Shown one piece after another: positions 27,027 through 36,855 of a stretch of DNA of 57,427 nucleotides; the stretch's first letter is position 1, and every line of letters starts with the position of its first letter. This DNA comes from an uncultured Alphaproteobacteria bacterium (GTDB lineage: Bacteria; Pseudomonadota; Alphaproteobacteria; Micavibrionales; Micavibrionaceae). Under the pieces are notes generated by a model, which had not been told where the DNA came from, did not search any database, and was given only the letters and a program-made list of their open reading frames with translations. The stretch is taken from the NCBI GenBank assembly GCA_937923625.1, contig CALDTV010000021.1:1-57427 (forward strand). Reading direction: 5' to 3'. The translations under genes and the position numbers were made by a program.

Positions 27027-28877
27027 TTAGCTATTTTGGGCTTCAAGCCACTCATTTTCTAGTGTTTCTAGCTCGTTGATTATTTTTTTATAATTATCTT
27101 GCTCTTTTGTGATTTCAGCTTGGGGCTGAGTATAAAAATTCTCGGCGCTCATGGTTTTCTCTAATGCCATTTTTTGGCTTTCTAAAGTTGCAATTTTCTT
27201 TTCTAATTTTTTTATAAGTTGTGGATTTGCAGGCTTTGAACTTTCTCGAGATGTTTTAACTGCTTTATCTTTTTTCTTCTTGTCTTTTTTACGTTGATCG
27301 CGGCGCGATTGAATTGTGAATTTGCGATATTCTTCAATATCCCCTTCAAAATCTAAACATGCTCCATCTTTTATAAGCCATAGGCGGTCTGCGACACGTT
27401 CGACCATGTTGGGGTCGTGGCTAACAATCACAATGGCACCTTCATAGGCATTTAATGCTTTTACAAGCGCTTCGCGGGCGTCTATGTCTAAATGGTTGGT
27501 GGGTTCATCTAATAGCAATAAATGTGGGGCGTCAAAGCTCATAAAAGCAAATAATAGCCGTGCTTTCTCGCCTCCGCTTAACGCACCAATTTTATTGTCA
27601 GATAAGTCGCGGGAAAAACCAAAGGCGCCAAGCTTGGCTCTTACAAGATGTTCTTTGGCATCGCCATTTTTCTTTTGAAAAAGGGCAAACATCTCATGAT
27701 AGGGGGTTGATTCAACATCAAGCTCTTCTGTTTGATGCTGGGAAAAGTAGCCAATTTTTAATTTCTTTGATCGATTAACTTCCCCTTCCATGACGCCCAA
27801 GCGGTCCGCAATCAATTTCATTAGTGTTGATTTACCCTCTCCATTTGCCCCTAATAAAGCTATTCGGTCATCATTATCAATGTTGCGGTGAATATTCTTT
27901 AAAATCGGTGTGCCGTCGTCATATCCAACATTGGCATGATCTATTGAAATCATCGGGGAGGCAATTTGTTGTGGGTTTGGGAACACAAATTGAACAGCGC
28001 GATCTGCGATAACGGCGTCAACAATATCCATCTTCTCAAGCGCCTTCATACGGCTTTGTGCTTGGCGTGCCTTACTGGCTTTTGCTTTAAATCGATCAAC
28101 AAATGCTTGCATGTGGGCGCGGGCGGCTTCTTGCTTTTCATGCATTTTCTGTTGCAATCCCGCCGCTAAGGCTCGTTCACGCTCAAATGTGTCATAATTA
28201 CCATTGGAGAGTGTTAACTGGGCTTTATCAACATGAATGACATGATCAATACATTTGTTTAACAGCTCACGATCATGCGAAATAATCATCAATGTATGGC
28301 GATAATCTAATAAATATGTCTCTAGCCACATAATCGCTTCGAGATCTAAGTGGTTTGTTGGCTCATCTAATAATAAAATTTCAGGCTCAACAAATAACGC
28401 CGCCGCTAATGCAACGCGCATTCGCCACCCCCCTGAGAAAGAAGAAAAAGGCATTTGCAGTTCTTCTTCTTTAAAGCCCAATCCCGTTAATAACATTGAA
28501 GCCTTGGCAGGGGCGCTATAGGCGCCTATATCATCAAGACGCTGGTAAATTTCCGCAATTTTATTGCCGTCTGTTTCTGTTTCTGCTTGATGCCACAGAT
28601 CAGCCATTTCTTCATTTGCGGCTAAAACAACATTCAAAAGCGCCTCATCGGTTTCTGGCATATCTTGGCGCACCATGCCCATATTTTGACCAGCGCTAAT
28701 GCTCACTGTGCCGCCATCGGCTTGTAAGTCACCGTTGATAAGCTTAAATAAAGTCGATTTTCCCGCGCCATTACGGCCAATAACACCCACGCGCCAGCCA
28801 TCCATGATGCAGACATTACCGTTCTCGATAATCGTGCGGGGGCCAATTTGATAACTAAGGTCAGTAATGTTGAGCAT
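27027..28877 (-). CDS. ABC-F family ATPase (Uup/YheS-like)
   Basis: A 616-residue protein with two ABC ATPase domains and no membrane segment. Walker A motifs are GRNGAGKST and GANGEGKST, signatures FSGGW and LSGGE, and Walker B motifs are both followed by DEPTNHLD. An interdomain linker lies around 235-290, and a C-terminal basic coiled coil is at about 540-616. ABC-F proteins bind the ribosomal E site and relieve stalling; the long C-terminal coil is closer to YheS/Uup than to EttA. It heads an operon with the RRM and RoxA-like genes. Confidence 0.92.
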   Translation of the reverse strand: MLNITDLSYQIGPRTIIENGNVCIMDGWRVGVIGRNGAGKSTLFKLINGDLQADGGTVSISAGQNMGMVRQDMPETDEALLNVVLAANEEMADLWHQAETETDGNKIAEIYQRLDDIGAYSAPAKASMLLTGLGFKEEELQMPFSSFSGGWRMRVALAAALFVEPEILLLDEPTNHLDLEAIMWLETYLLDYRHTLMIISHDRELLNKCIDHVIHVDKAQLTLSNGNYDTFERERALAAGLQQKMHEKQEAARAHMQAFVDRFKAKASKARQAQSRMKALEKMDIVDAVIADRAVQFVFPNPQQIASPMISIDHANVGYDDGTPILKNIHRNIDNDDRIALLGANGEGKSTLMKLIADRLGVMEGEVNRSKKLKIGYFSQHQTEELDVESTPYHEMFALFQKKNGDAKEHLVRAKLGAFGFSRDLSDNKIGALSGGEKARLLFAFMSFDAPHLLLLDEPTNHLDIDAREALVKALNAYEGAIVIVSHDPNMVERVADRLWLIKDGACLDFEGDIEEYRKFTIQSRRDQRKKDKKKKDKAVKTSRESSKPANPQLIKKLEKKIATLESQKMALEKTMSAENFYTQPQAEITKEQDNYKKIINELETLENEWLEAQNS

Positions 28878-29025
28878 AAGGTTTAATATTCATTGTTATA
28901 TATCGACAGCTTATGGCATATAAACCGCGGAAAAGAGAGCTTTTTTTATCAAAACATTTTAGGCTGGCTCTTAGCGCGTTATTTTATGTAGTGTGCGTTT
29001 AATGTGAGATAAAAATGGATAAAAG

Positions 29026-29313
29026 ATGACAAATCAAAACTGGAAACCCTGCACTGCGCCTAAAGCTGGAGATACGCTCAGATGGAATGAGCCGATATGG
29101 GCGCGACCGAATAAACCACGCGGCAAAAGAGATGCCATCGGAGAGCAAGAAATTACAGCGAAATTAATCACATGTTCTGAAACGATGGAGTTTCAAGTAA
29201 TAAGCGTTCAAAAAATATCATTGAATGATGCGCCGATCAGCGTACAGGAAAATGATATTATCAAACGCAAAGCATCCAGTATTGAAAAAGGGAATTGTCT
29301 TGTACTGTTCTAG
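29026..29313 (+). CDS. Hypothetical protein, 95 residues
   Basis: I do not recognise this family. It is a soluble protein with a Trp-rich N-terminal half (NWKPC, RWNEPIWARPNKPRGK) and a beta-rich C-terminal half ending in KRKASSIEKGNCLVLF. It lies between the divergent ABC-F gene and recQ, 51 bases before recQ on the same strand, and may be cotranscribed with it. Confidence 0.6.
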   Translation: MTNQNWKPCTAPKAGDTLRWNEPIWARPNKPRGKRDAIGEQEITAKLITCSETMEFQVISVQKISLNDAPISVQENDIIKRKASSIEKGNCLVLF

Positions 29314-29364
29314 CTGTATTTTTATAATAAAAGAATATCACCACTCTTCCTTTAAGGACTTTTT

Positions 29365-31173
29365 ATGAATTCTGCTTCGCTCCACCCCCAAGAAGTTTTA
29401 TCTTCTGTTTTTGGGTATGATGCTTTTCGGGGGGAGCAGGAAAAAATTATTACAGGCTTAATCGCAGGTGAAAGCTGCGGCGTATTAATGCCAACGGGGA
29501 GTGGGAAATCTCTATGTTATCAAATCCCTTCTATCTGTATGGAAGGCACAGGTGTTATTGTTTCCCCCCTTATTGCGTTGATGAATGACCAAGTCATTGC
29601 GCTTCGTGAAGCGGGGGTGAGGGCGGCGGCTATTCATTCGGGCTTAGATTATAATGAAATTCGCGCCACCTTTGATGATTTACGCAATGGCAATCTTGAC
29701 TTGCTTTATGTCGCGCCAGAACGGCTTGTAAATGATAACTTTCTCGATATTTTGGATAATATAAAAATTGCTCTTTTCGCCATTGACGAAGCGCATTGCA
29801 TTTCCCAATGGGGGCATGATTTTCGTCCAGAATATAGACAAGTATCCCTCCTTAGAACACGCTATCCCAACACGCCCTGTATTGCCGTTACGGCAACCGC
29901 CGATACAGCAACACGTAAAGATATCGTTGATCGCTTATCTTTGCCTAATTTATATATTGCTGGTTTTGATCGTCCTAATATTACTTATTATGTTTCCATC
30001 AAGGATAATCCACGCAGTCAATTATCACGCTTCTTGGATGCGCGGGACAAAAAAGAAAGCGGCATTATTTATTGTCTCTCTCGTAAAAAAGTTGAAGAAA
30101 CAGCGAAATGGCTACAGGAAAAAGGATATACTGCTCTGCCATATCACGCCCGTTTAGACACCCATATACGTGCCAATAATCAAGAACGCTTCATTAAAGA
30201 AGAGGGCATCATAATGGTAGCAACCATTGCCTTTGGCATGGGAATTGATAAGCCTGATGTGCGCTTTGTTGCCCATTTAGATTTGCCTAAGAATATTGAG
30301 GCATATTACCAAGAGACAGGGCGCGCGGGACGTGATGGCCTGCCATCTGTTGCGTGGATGGTTTATGGCCTGCAAGACTTAGCGTTGCAACGTCAAATGA
30401 TTGAAGGATCGGATGCACCCGAAGAGCAAAAACGCATTGAGCGGCAAAAGCTTACAGCTTTTTTGGGGTATTGTGAAACCGCGACTTGCCGCCGTCAGGT
30501 ATTGTTAAATTATTTCAATGATGATGGTGAACCTTGTGGGAATTGCGATACGTGCTTGCACCCTCCAGAAACGTTTGAGGGCTCTATCGCGGCACAAAAA
30601 ATAATGTCTTGTATTCTTAGGACGGGGCAAATGTATGGTGGTGGCTATATTGTTGATGTTTTACTGGGTAAAAAGAATGAACGCATCGAACGCCAAGGGC
30701 ATGAAAGTTTAAGCACCTTTGGTATTGGGACGGAGCATTCTAGTAAGGAATGGCAAAGTCTGATCCGCCAGCTTGTTGCGCGCGGGCTTCTTTATATTGA
30801 TATGGAATCCTATGGTGCGATTAAAATGACCCAAGAGGGTGTTGATTTTTTAAAGCTAAAGCCCAGCCTTCAAATGCGCCTTGACCCTAAAATAATGGGC
30901 GGCAATATGGCGCGCTCTTCGACAAAAACGGATCCAATGACCTTGCTTGAAAATGAATCAGATCAAGATTTATTTGTTGAATTAAAAGCGTTGCGTATGA
31001 GTATCGCAAAAGAAAATAACGTGCCCCCTTATGTTGTCTTTCATGATAAAACGTTAATTGAAATGGTTCTTTTTAAACCTTCAAGCTTAAGCGCCATGAA
31101 TGATATTCCAGGTGTTGGTAAGTCCAAGTTAGATAAATATGGGCAAATATTTTTGGATAAATTTCAAAAGTAA
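29365..31173 (+). CDS. recQ: ATP-dependent DNA helicase RecQ
   Basis: A 602-residue 3'-5' helicase used in recombination and fork repair. It shows helicase motif I MPTGSGKSLCYQ, motif II DEAHCISQWGHDFRPEY, motif VI QETGRAGRDG, the zinc-binding set CETATC..CGNCDTC, a winged helix, and a C-terminal HRDC domain (LSAMNDIPGVGKSKLDKYG). The domain set is complete and the length is normal. Confidence 0.96.
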   Translation: MNSASLHPQEVLSSVFGYDAFRGEQEKIITGLIAGESCGVLMPTGSGKSLCYQIPSICMEGTGVIVSPLIALMNDQVIALREAGVRAAAIHSGLDYNEIRATFDDLRNGNLDLLYVAPERLVNDNFLDILDNIKIALFAIDEAHCISQWGHDFRPEYRQVSLLRTRYPNTPCIAVTATADTATRKDIVDRLSLPNLYIAGFDRPNITYYVSIKDNPRSQLSRFLDARDKKESGIIYCLSRKKVEETAKWLQEKGYTALPYHARLDTHIRANNQERFIKEEGIIMVATIAFGMGIDKPDVRFVAHLDLPKNIEAYYQETGRAGRDGLPSVAWMVYGLQDLALQRQMIEGSDAPEEQKRIERQKLTAFLGYCETATCRRQVLLNYFNDDGEPCGNCDTCLHPPETFEGSIAAQKIMSCILRTGQMYGGGYIVDVLLGKKNERIERQGHESLSTFGIGTEHSSKEWQSLIRQLVARGLLYIDMESYGAIKMTQEGVDFLKLKPSLQMRLDPKIMGGNMARSSTKTDPMTLLENESDQDLFVELKALRMSIAKENNVPPYVVFHDKTLIEMVLFKPSSLSAMNDIPGVGKSKLDKYGQIFLDKFQK

Positions 31174-31227
31174 AAGGCGTTTATTTTATAGCTTTTTAAC
31201 CTGATTACTTTCAGTGTTGAACCAATA

Positions 31228-32940
31228 TTAGCTTTCGTTTTTCACAATCATATGTGCTTCTTTGGCGCTATAGCCTGAATATTCCAATGCTTTTTCTGCT
31301 AAAACAAGGCCAGCAGAAAGATACTCAGGGACAATATAAGTTTTTTCTGGCAGGTCAATTTCATTTAAGTCAGTTGCTTTTCGGGTGCGGACAATTAAAG
31401 CAACGTCTTGTGATATCTCTCTAATATTTTTGATGATGTTTTGGATAGAATCTGTATCGTCAATGGTAATGATAACGGAGCTTGCTGTATCAATTTTAGC
31501 AACTTTTAAAGTTGATTTACGTGTGACATCTCCATAATAAACAGGCACATTTTTATTTCTGCCTTGATTAATACAGTCAACATTATTTTCAAAAGTGATA
31601 CTCACAATGCCTTCTGTCGCCAAAATTTCAGCAACGGTTTGCCCCATGCGACCATATCCCAGAATAACCACATGCCCGTTTAAATCGTCATCTGGTTTAT
31701 GATCATCAACAAACCCTGCTTGCCTTTCTTTCTTTTGTAAATAAAGCCCAATTTTTTCAGATATAGGCGTCATTAAAGGGGTAAGGAACATGGTTAGGCC
31801 AATTGTTAAAAACATAAACTGACCAACATTATTATCCAAAATACCAAAAGTAATCGTGGCGCCAACGACCAATAAGCCGAACTCACCTGCTTGTGGTAAT
31901 AAAATGGCGCTCTCCGTTGCGGCAGCTTTTGGGACGCGCCATAAACGACATAATAGATAGATGATGCCCCCTTTAATGCTTAATAAACCAATGACGGACA
32001 TTAATAATAATAAAGGTCTTTCCATCATATATTGAAGATCAATCGACATGCCAAAAGCCATAAAAAAGATGCCGAGCAACATGCTTTTGAACGGGACAAT
32101 GACGGATGAAATTTCATGACTATATTGTGTTTCAGCAAGTAATAACCCACCGATAAATGCGCCCAGCGCCAGGGATAATCCAACCATTCCTGCGATTGAC
32201 GCACTGACAACAATAACCAGCAAGCTTAAGGCAATGAACACTTCTGAGCCGCCATATTTATTTGAAAAAGAAAAAATCGGCCGAACAAAAAACTTTCCTA
32301 TAATGACAATAGCCGTTACCGCCAAGGTCATTTTCAACAATAAAAAAGAAATATAACCAGCTAAACCTTCTTCCATATTTGTGGACAATATAGTGATAAG
32401 CAATAAGATTGGAATAACGGCTAAATCTTGAAAAAGTAAAATACTAAAACTAGTGTTACCAGCGCGTGTGTTAAATAATTTCCTCTCATGCAGCCATTGC
32501 GTGATGATGGCTGTGGAGGATAAAGATAGCCCCAAGCCCAATAAAATCGACGCTTGTATAGAATTCCCCCATAAAAAGGCGATACCCCCGATAACAAGTG
32601 ATGTAATAATAACTTGCGCCGCACCTAGCCCAAAGACCAGTCCTTTCATCTGCCATAATTTTCGTGGCGTTACTTCCAGACCAATGACAAATAAAAGAAA
32701 GACAATCCCTAATTCAGAAAGAAGCTTCAGATTATTACTATCTTGTAGGGTAATATATTGAAGCATTGAAATTTCAGAAGCATATTGCCCCAGTCCAAAG
32801 GGGCCAAAAATTATTCCTGCCATTAGATATCCTAAAACAGGGGGTATCTTGAACCTTTTTAACAATGGGATTATCACCGCAGCAATAATAAGGAAAAAGC
32901 CAACATTCATAAAAACTTCAAGAAGGGGGCTTTCTTTCAT
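31228..32940 (-). CDS. Kef-type cation/proton antiporter (CPA2) with TrkA-N domain
   Basis: A 570-residue membrane protein. The first about 390 residues form 12-13 helices of a CPA2 exchanger (IPPVLGYLMAGIIFGPFG near the N-terminus, LFQDLAVIP in the middle). The C-terminal part is a Rossmann TrkA-N regulatory domain with VVILGYGRMGQTVAEIL. It probably exchanges potassium or another cation for protons under ligand or NAD(H) control. Glutathione gating as in KefB/C cannot be inferred. It is transcribed divergently from the iron permease. Confidence 0.9.
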   Translation of the reverse strand: MKESPLLEVFMNVGFFLIIAAVIIPLLKRFKIPPVLGYLMAGIIFGPFGLGQYASEISMLQYITLQDSNNLKLLSELGIVFLLFVIGLEVTPRKLWQMKGLVFGLGAAQVIITSLVIGGIAFLWGNSIQASILLGLGLSLSSTAIITQWLHERKLFNTRAGNTSFSILLFQDLAVIPILLLITILSTNMEEGLAGYISFLLLKMTLAVTAIVIIGKFFVRPIFSFSNKYGGSEVFIALSLLVIVVSASIAGMVGLSLALGAFIGGLLLAETQYSHEISSVIVPFKSMLLGIFFMAFGMSIDLQYMMERPLLLLMSVIGLLSIKGGIIYLLCRLWRVPKAAATESAILLPQAGEFGLLVVGATITFGILDNNVGQFMFLTIGLTMFLTPLMTPISEKIGLYLQKKERQAGFVDDHKPDDDLNGHVVILGYGRMGQTVAEILATEGIVSITFENNVDCINQGRNKNVPVYYGDVTRKSTLKVAKIDTASSVIITIDDTDSIQNIIKNIREISQDVALIVRTRKATDLNEIDLPEKTYIVPEYLSAGLVLAEKALEYSGYSAKEAHMIVKNES

Positions 32941-33013
32941 CGACGCTCACTTGGTATTGATTTTTTAAAGGATATGTTCTTTATAATATGATAAATCACA
33001 GCAAAGATAAACA

Positions 33014-34585
33014 ATGTTTACACGTCACTATTTAAATAGTCTCTTTTATATTACGACGTTCATAATCCTGACGCCTCTTTTTGCTCTGGTCTTTGAAAGT
33101 GTTACAAATTCTAGTGATATTTTTGGTTTTCTAATACGCCATGTTCTTGATGGCGTTGTCATAAATTCCCTCATTGTTGTAACCTTGGTCAGCTTGGGCG
33201 TTTTAGGGATTGGCGTCAGTTGCGCTTGGTTTAGTGTCAATTACGTGTTTTGGGGGCATCGCGTTTTTAAATGGATGCTGTGTCTTCCGCTGGCTTTTCC
33301 CTCTTATATCTTGGCGTATGTTTATACTGACTTTTTTGACCAAGCGGGGGAATTAGCCGGTTTTTTAAAGCCTTTGGGGCTTAATATTTTTCTGCCAGAT
33401 ATTAGAACAGTCTGGGGTGCGTCATTTATTCTTATCTTTTGTTTATACCCTTACATTTATCTATTTGCACGTAATGGGTTTTTAGCAGGTTCAAAAAGTC
33501 AAATTGAAGGCAGCAAGTTATTAGGGGCGAGTGGCTTTTCTCAATTTTTTGATATTGTCCTTCCTGCGGCGAGGCCTTTCATTATTGTAGGTTTAATTTT
33601 GGTGATAATGGAGGTGTTAGCAGATTACGGCACTATGGATTATTTTGGTATTAAGGTTTTTTCAACCGTTATCTATGATGCGTGGGCAGGGTACGGTGAT
33701 ATTACAGCGGCGGCGCGGCTTTCTTTAATGCTTTTGGGGTTTGTTCTCTTGTTGATTTGGACAGAAAAAAACCAACGGGGAAAAATGCGTTTTTACGCCT
33801 TAGAAAATAAAAAAGAAACATACGCGCCCAATATAAAAAAGCACCTCTGGATTAGTTTATGGTGCTTCATACCAATCTTTATTGGCTTTATATTTCCAGT
33901 AATTTTGCTTTTAGATATGGTTTTGACGGCATTTCAACTATCCGATGTTTTTAATAAACAAATATTACAAACGCTCCCTTATCTGATGAACAGCCTGATT
34001 TTATGTTCTATTGTCGCAGGGATTGGGGTTGCTTTAAGCTTCATTTTAAGCGCACAAAAAAGAAAGATGGAATCAAAATTTACTCATTTTCTTTTTAATT
34101 TATGTGGGTTTGGGTATGCCTTGCCAGGTATCATTTTGGGTCTTGGCCTGCTTCTTGTCTCATCCTTATTTACGCAATTTAATATATTAATTACAGGAAC
34201 ATTTATCTTTTTAATTATCGGCTATTTAATCCGTTTTTTAAATGTCGCCCTTCAAAGTATGGAGGCAGGTTTTGATAATATCAATCCTTCTATTATGCAG
34301 GCTGGGAAGTTGATGCAACATAGAAAATTTGATGATTTCTGGCATATCAAAAGGCCTCTTTTAATGCCCGCTATGTTTAGTGCGGGATTAATTTTAGCGG
34401 TTGAAGTTATAAAAGAACTTCCCCTCACTCTTATTTTAAGGCCTTTTGATTTTGATACATTGGCAGTGCGTACTTATAATCTTGCATCTGATGAACGCTT
34501 GGTAGAGGCAGCTTTTCCCGCACTTTGTATTGTGGTTGCGGGCTGTATTCCAATTTTATTGCTGTATAGGTTAGCGCACCGATAA
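33014..34585 (+). CDS. fbpB: Ferric iron ABC transporter permease
   Basis: A 523-residue fused permease with two homologous halves of about six helices each, as in FbpB/SfuB. EAA-like loops are seen at EGSKLLGASGFSQFFDIVLPAARP and, diverged, near LMQHRKFDDFWHIKRPLLMPA. It converges on the binding-protein gene 8 bases away, while the ATPase gene is further right. No Fur-like box was found directly before this gene. Confidence 0.9.
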   Translation: MFTRHYLNSLFYITTFIILTPLFALVFESVTNSSDIFGFLIRHVLDGVVINSLIVVTLVSLGVLGIGVSCAWFSVNYVFWGHRVFKWMLCLPLAFPSYILAYVYTDFFDQAGELAGFLKPLGLNIFLPDIRTVWGASFILIFCLYPYIYLFARNGFLAGSKSQIEGSKLLGASGFSQFFDIVLPAARPFIIVGLILVIMEVLADYGTMDYFGIKVFSTVIYDAWAGYGDITAAARLSLMLLGFVLLLIWTEKNQRGKMRFYALENKKETYAPNIKKHLWISLWCFIPIFIGFIFPVILLLDMVLTAFQLSDVFNKQILQTLPYLMNSLILCSIVAGIGVALSFILSAQKRKMESKFTHFLFNLCGFGYALPGIILGLGLLLVSSLFTQFNILITGTFIFLIIGYLIRFLNVALQSMEAGFDNINPSIMQAGKLMQHRKFDDFWHIKRPLLMPAMFSAGLILAVEVIKELPLTLILRPFDFDTLAVRTYNLASDERLVEAAFPALCIVVAGCIPILLLYRLAHR

Positions 34586-34593
34586 GCATTTTT

Positions 34594-35619
34594 TTAAGGA
34601 AATCCAATTTCATCAAAAATCATTTTCGCCTTTTTTTGATATACGCCAAATTCACGGACACTAACATGTTGTTTTTTAAAATTTTTCTGTTTTTCAACAA
34701 TGTCATTTACTTGAACATTTTGGATGACAGGATATTCGTTGTTTCCATCCGCAAAATAAGCTTGGGCTTCTTCGGAGGTAAGATATTCCAAAAACTTAAC
34801 CGCGGCTTCTTTGTTTTTTGCATGTTTAAGAACGCCCGCACCTGAAATATTAATATGCGTGCCTTTGTCATTTTGATCAGGGAATATAAGGTCTAAGTTT
34901 TCGACAACAGCCAAATCATCAGCATTTTCTGAACGTTGAAGACGAAAGAAATAATAACTATTTACAAGGGCTATATCACAAATGCCTGCTGCGACAGCTT
35001 TAATCTGGTCTGTATCCCCCCCTTGTGGTTTGCGTGCCAAATTATTTAAAAGGCCTTTCGCCCAAATTTTGGCGGTTTCCTCACCCTCTTGTGCAATCAT
35101 ACTGGCAAGAAGGGATTGATTGTAGATATTGCCTGAAGATCTAACACATACGCGCCCCTTCCATTTGGGATCAGTTAGGCCTTGATAGGTGGCGATATCG
35201 CCCGCATTTACTTTGTCTTTATTGTAAACCAGCACACGCGCCCGTGATGAAAAGCCAAACCATTGCCCTTCTGGATGTCTTAGGTTTTCTGGGATTGCTT
35301 TATCTAAAACATCAGATTGAATTTTATCAAATAAGCCCGCTTGCTCTGCACGCCATAAGCGTCCTGAGTCTACGGTGATAAAAAGATCTGCTGAGCTTAG
35401 CTCTTGTTCCTGTTCCAAACGGACAATCAAGGCGTCCCCTTTGCCGTCAACGCGCTTGACTTCTATCCCTGTTTGTTTTGTAAAGTCGGTATATAGCTTT
35501 TCATCGGTGTTGTAATGCCGTGAAGAATATATGTGGAGCGTTGAATCTTCTGCTATAGCAGGCCTCACGCCCGAAAAAACAATAGAAATTAAGAGGGCGA
35601 ATAAAATTTTGTTATTCAT
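34594..35619 (-). CDS. fbpA: Ferric iron ABC transporter periplasmic binding protein
   Basis: A 341-residue type II periplasmic binding protein with a signal peptide ending at AIAEDS. It has the family start LHIYSSRHYNTDEKLY and a double-Tyr iron site NSYYFFRLQ near residue 215. It captures ferric iron, probably with a synergistic anion or citrate, and delivers it to the permease. Its promoter region holds two Fur-box-like palindromes shared with the divergent ATPase gene. Confidence 0.93.
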   Translation of the reverse strand: MNNKILFALLISIVFSGVRPAIAEDSTLHIYSSRHYNTDEKLYTDFTKQTGIEVKRVDGKGDALIVRLEQEQELSSADLFITVDSGRLWRAEQAGLFDKIQSDVLDKAIPENLRHPEGQWFGFSSRARVLVYNKDKVNAGDIATYQGLTDPKWKGRVCVRSSGNIYNQSLLASMIAQEGEETAKIWAKGLLNNLARKPQGGDTDQIKAVAAGICDIALVNSYYFFRLQRSENADDLAVVENLDLIFPDQNDKGTHINISGAGVLKHAKNKEAAVKFLEYLTSEEAQAYFADGNNEYPVIQNVQVNDIVEKQKNFKKQHVSVREFGVYQKKAKMIFDEIGFP

Positions 35620-35643
35620 GATTTAAGGCCTTTTTGTTTAGGT

Positions 35644-35658
35644 TGATAATGATTCTCA
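35644..35658. promoter_or_regulatory. Fur-box-like operator 1
   Basis: TGATAATGATTCTCA matches the 7-1-7 Fur inverted repeat TGATAAT-N-ATTATCA at 13 of 14 positions. It lies 24 bases upstream of the fbpA start and within the divergent fbpA/fbpC promoter region. Iron-dependent repression is inferred from the motif. Confidence 0.7.
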
Positions 35659-35676
35659 ATTGGTTTATATTGCGAT

Positions 35677-35691
35677 TGATAATAAATATCA
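35677..35691. promoter_or_regulatory. Fur-box-like operator 2
   Basis: TGATAATAAATATCA also matches the Fur inverted repeat at 13 of 14 positions and forms the centre of a perfect ATTGATA/TATCAAT dyad (35675-35693). It ends 17 bases before the fbpC start codon, so a bound repressor would block that promoter or its early transcript. Confidence 0.65.
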
Positions 35692-35708
35692 ATTAGGAAA
35701 TAAGAATT

Positions 35709-36833
35709 TTGGTAAATAATTTTAAAAACAGCAATGCGCTTTTGCGCCTAGATAGCTTGAGCTTTTCCTATGCTCCCCAAAGCCCACAATCGTTGGCGGC
35801 GGTGCGTGATGTTTCTTTTGATATGTATGAAGGTGAATTTCTTTGCCTTTTAGGGCCTTCTGGATGCGGTAAAACGAGCTTATTACGGTTAATTGCGGGA
35901 TTGGAAAAAGCTGATAGTGGCCTAATTTCAATATCCAATACTGAACATGATGTTTCTAAAACGACGCCTCAAATAGGTATGGTGTTTCAAGATTTGGCTT
36001 TATTCCCTCATATGAGCGCGGCGCGCAATATTGGTTATGCGTTGCGGCATTTAAGCCGTTCTGAACGACGTGCAAGAGTTGATGAAATGCTTGATCTGGT
36101 TGGATTAAGTGATAAACGTGGATCGTATCCGCATGAGTTGTCTGGTGGGCAAAAACAAAGATTAGCGCTGGCGCGTGCCTTGGCGCGGCAACCCGATCTT
36201 ATCTTGCTTGATGAACCTTTTGCCGCCCAAGATATAAGACTTCGTGCGCAAATGCGGGATGATGTCATGCACATTTTACGTGATGCAAATGTGGCCGCAC
36301 TGCTTGTGACGCATGACCCTGAAGAAGCGATGGAATTTGCGGATCGTATTGCCATTATGAATGAAGGCCAAATTGAACAAATAGGCACGCCAATAGATAT
36401 CTATAACAAACCCAAAAATAGCTTTGTGGCGTCTTTTTTTGGTCAGGTCAATTTTTTAAAGGGGGCTGTGAAAAACGGTAAGGTTTTAACACCCGTTGGT
36501 TTTGTATCGACCCCCGATTTTGATGATCATACTCTTGTCGATATTATTATTCGGCCTGAGGCCCTAAAGCTTTCTTTGCATGACCCTGCTGTTGATCATC
36601 ACGATCCAAATCATCCACATGTACATGGTCATATTTCAGAAAGTAAATATCTGGGGCGCTCTACGCTTGTCCACCTTGATACACATGAAATTGATGGTGA
36701 CAATAATGAAAAAAATAAGCCTGTGCACCTCCATGCCAGAATGCCCGGCGTTTTTCTCCAAAAAGAACATGATATTCAGGACATATTCCTCGATCATTCT
36801 CAAATTTTTGTGTTTAAGCAAGAAGCCGCATAA
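35709..36833 (+). CDS. fbpC: Ferric iron ABC transporter ATP-binding protein
   Basis: A 374-residue ABC ATPase of the FbpC type. Walker A is GPSGCGKTSLLR, signature LSGGQKQRLALARAL, Walker B LILLDEPFA, and a C-terminal TOBE-like regulatory region follows. The start is TTG, with AGGA 10 bases upstream; no in-frame ATG exists nearby. A His-rich stretch at about residues 292-308 (HDPAVDHHDPNHPHVHGH) interrupts the TOBE region and could bind metal. It is divergent from fbpA. Confidence 0.92.
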   Translation: MVNNFKNSNALLRLDSLSFSYAPQSPQSLAAVRDVSFDMYEGEFLCLLGPSGCGKTSLLRLIAGLEKADSGLISISNTEHDVSKTTPQIGMVFQDLALFPHMSAARNIGYALRHLSRSERRARVDEMLDLVGLSDKRGSYPHELSGGQKQRLALARALARQPDLILLDEPFAAQDIRLRAQMRDDVMHILRDANVAALLVTHDPEEAMEFADRIAIMNEGQIEQIGTPIDIYNKPKNSFVASFFGQVNFLKGAVKNGKVLTPVGFVSTPDFDDHTLVDIIIRPEALKLSLHDPAVDHHDPNHPHVHGHISESKYLGRSTLVHLDTHEIDGDNNEKNKPVHLHARMPGVFLQKEHDIQDIFLDHSQIFVFKQEAA

Positions 36834-36855
36834 AGGCTAGCTGACAACAACTTCG

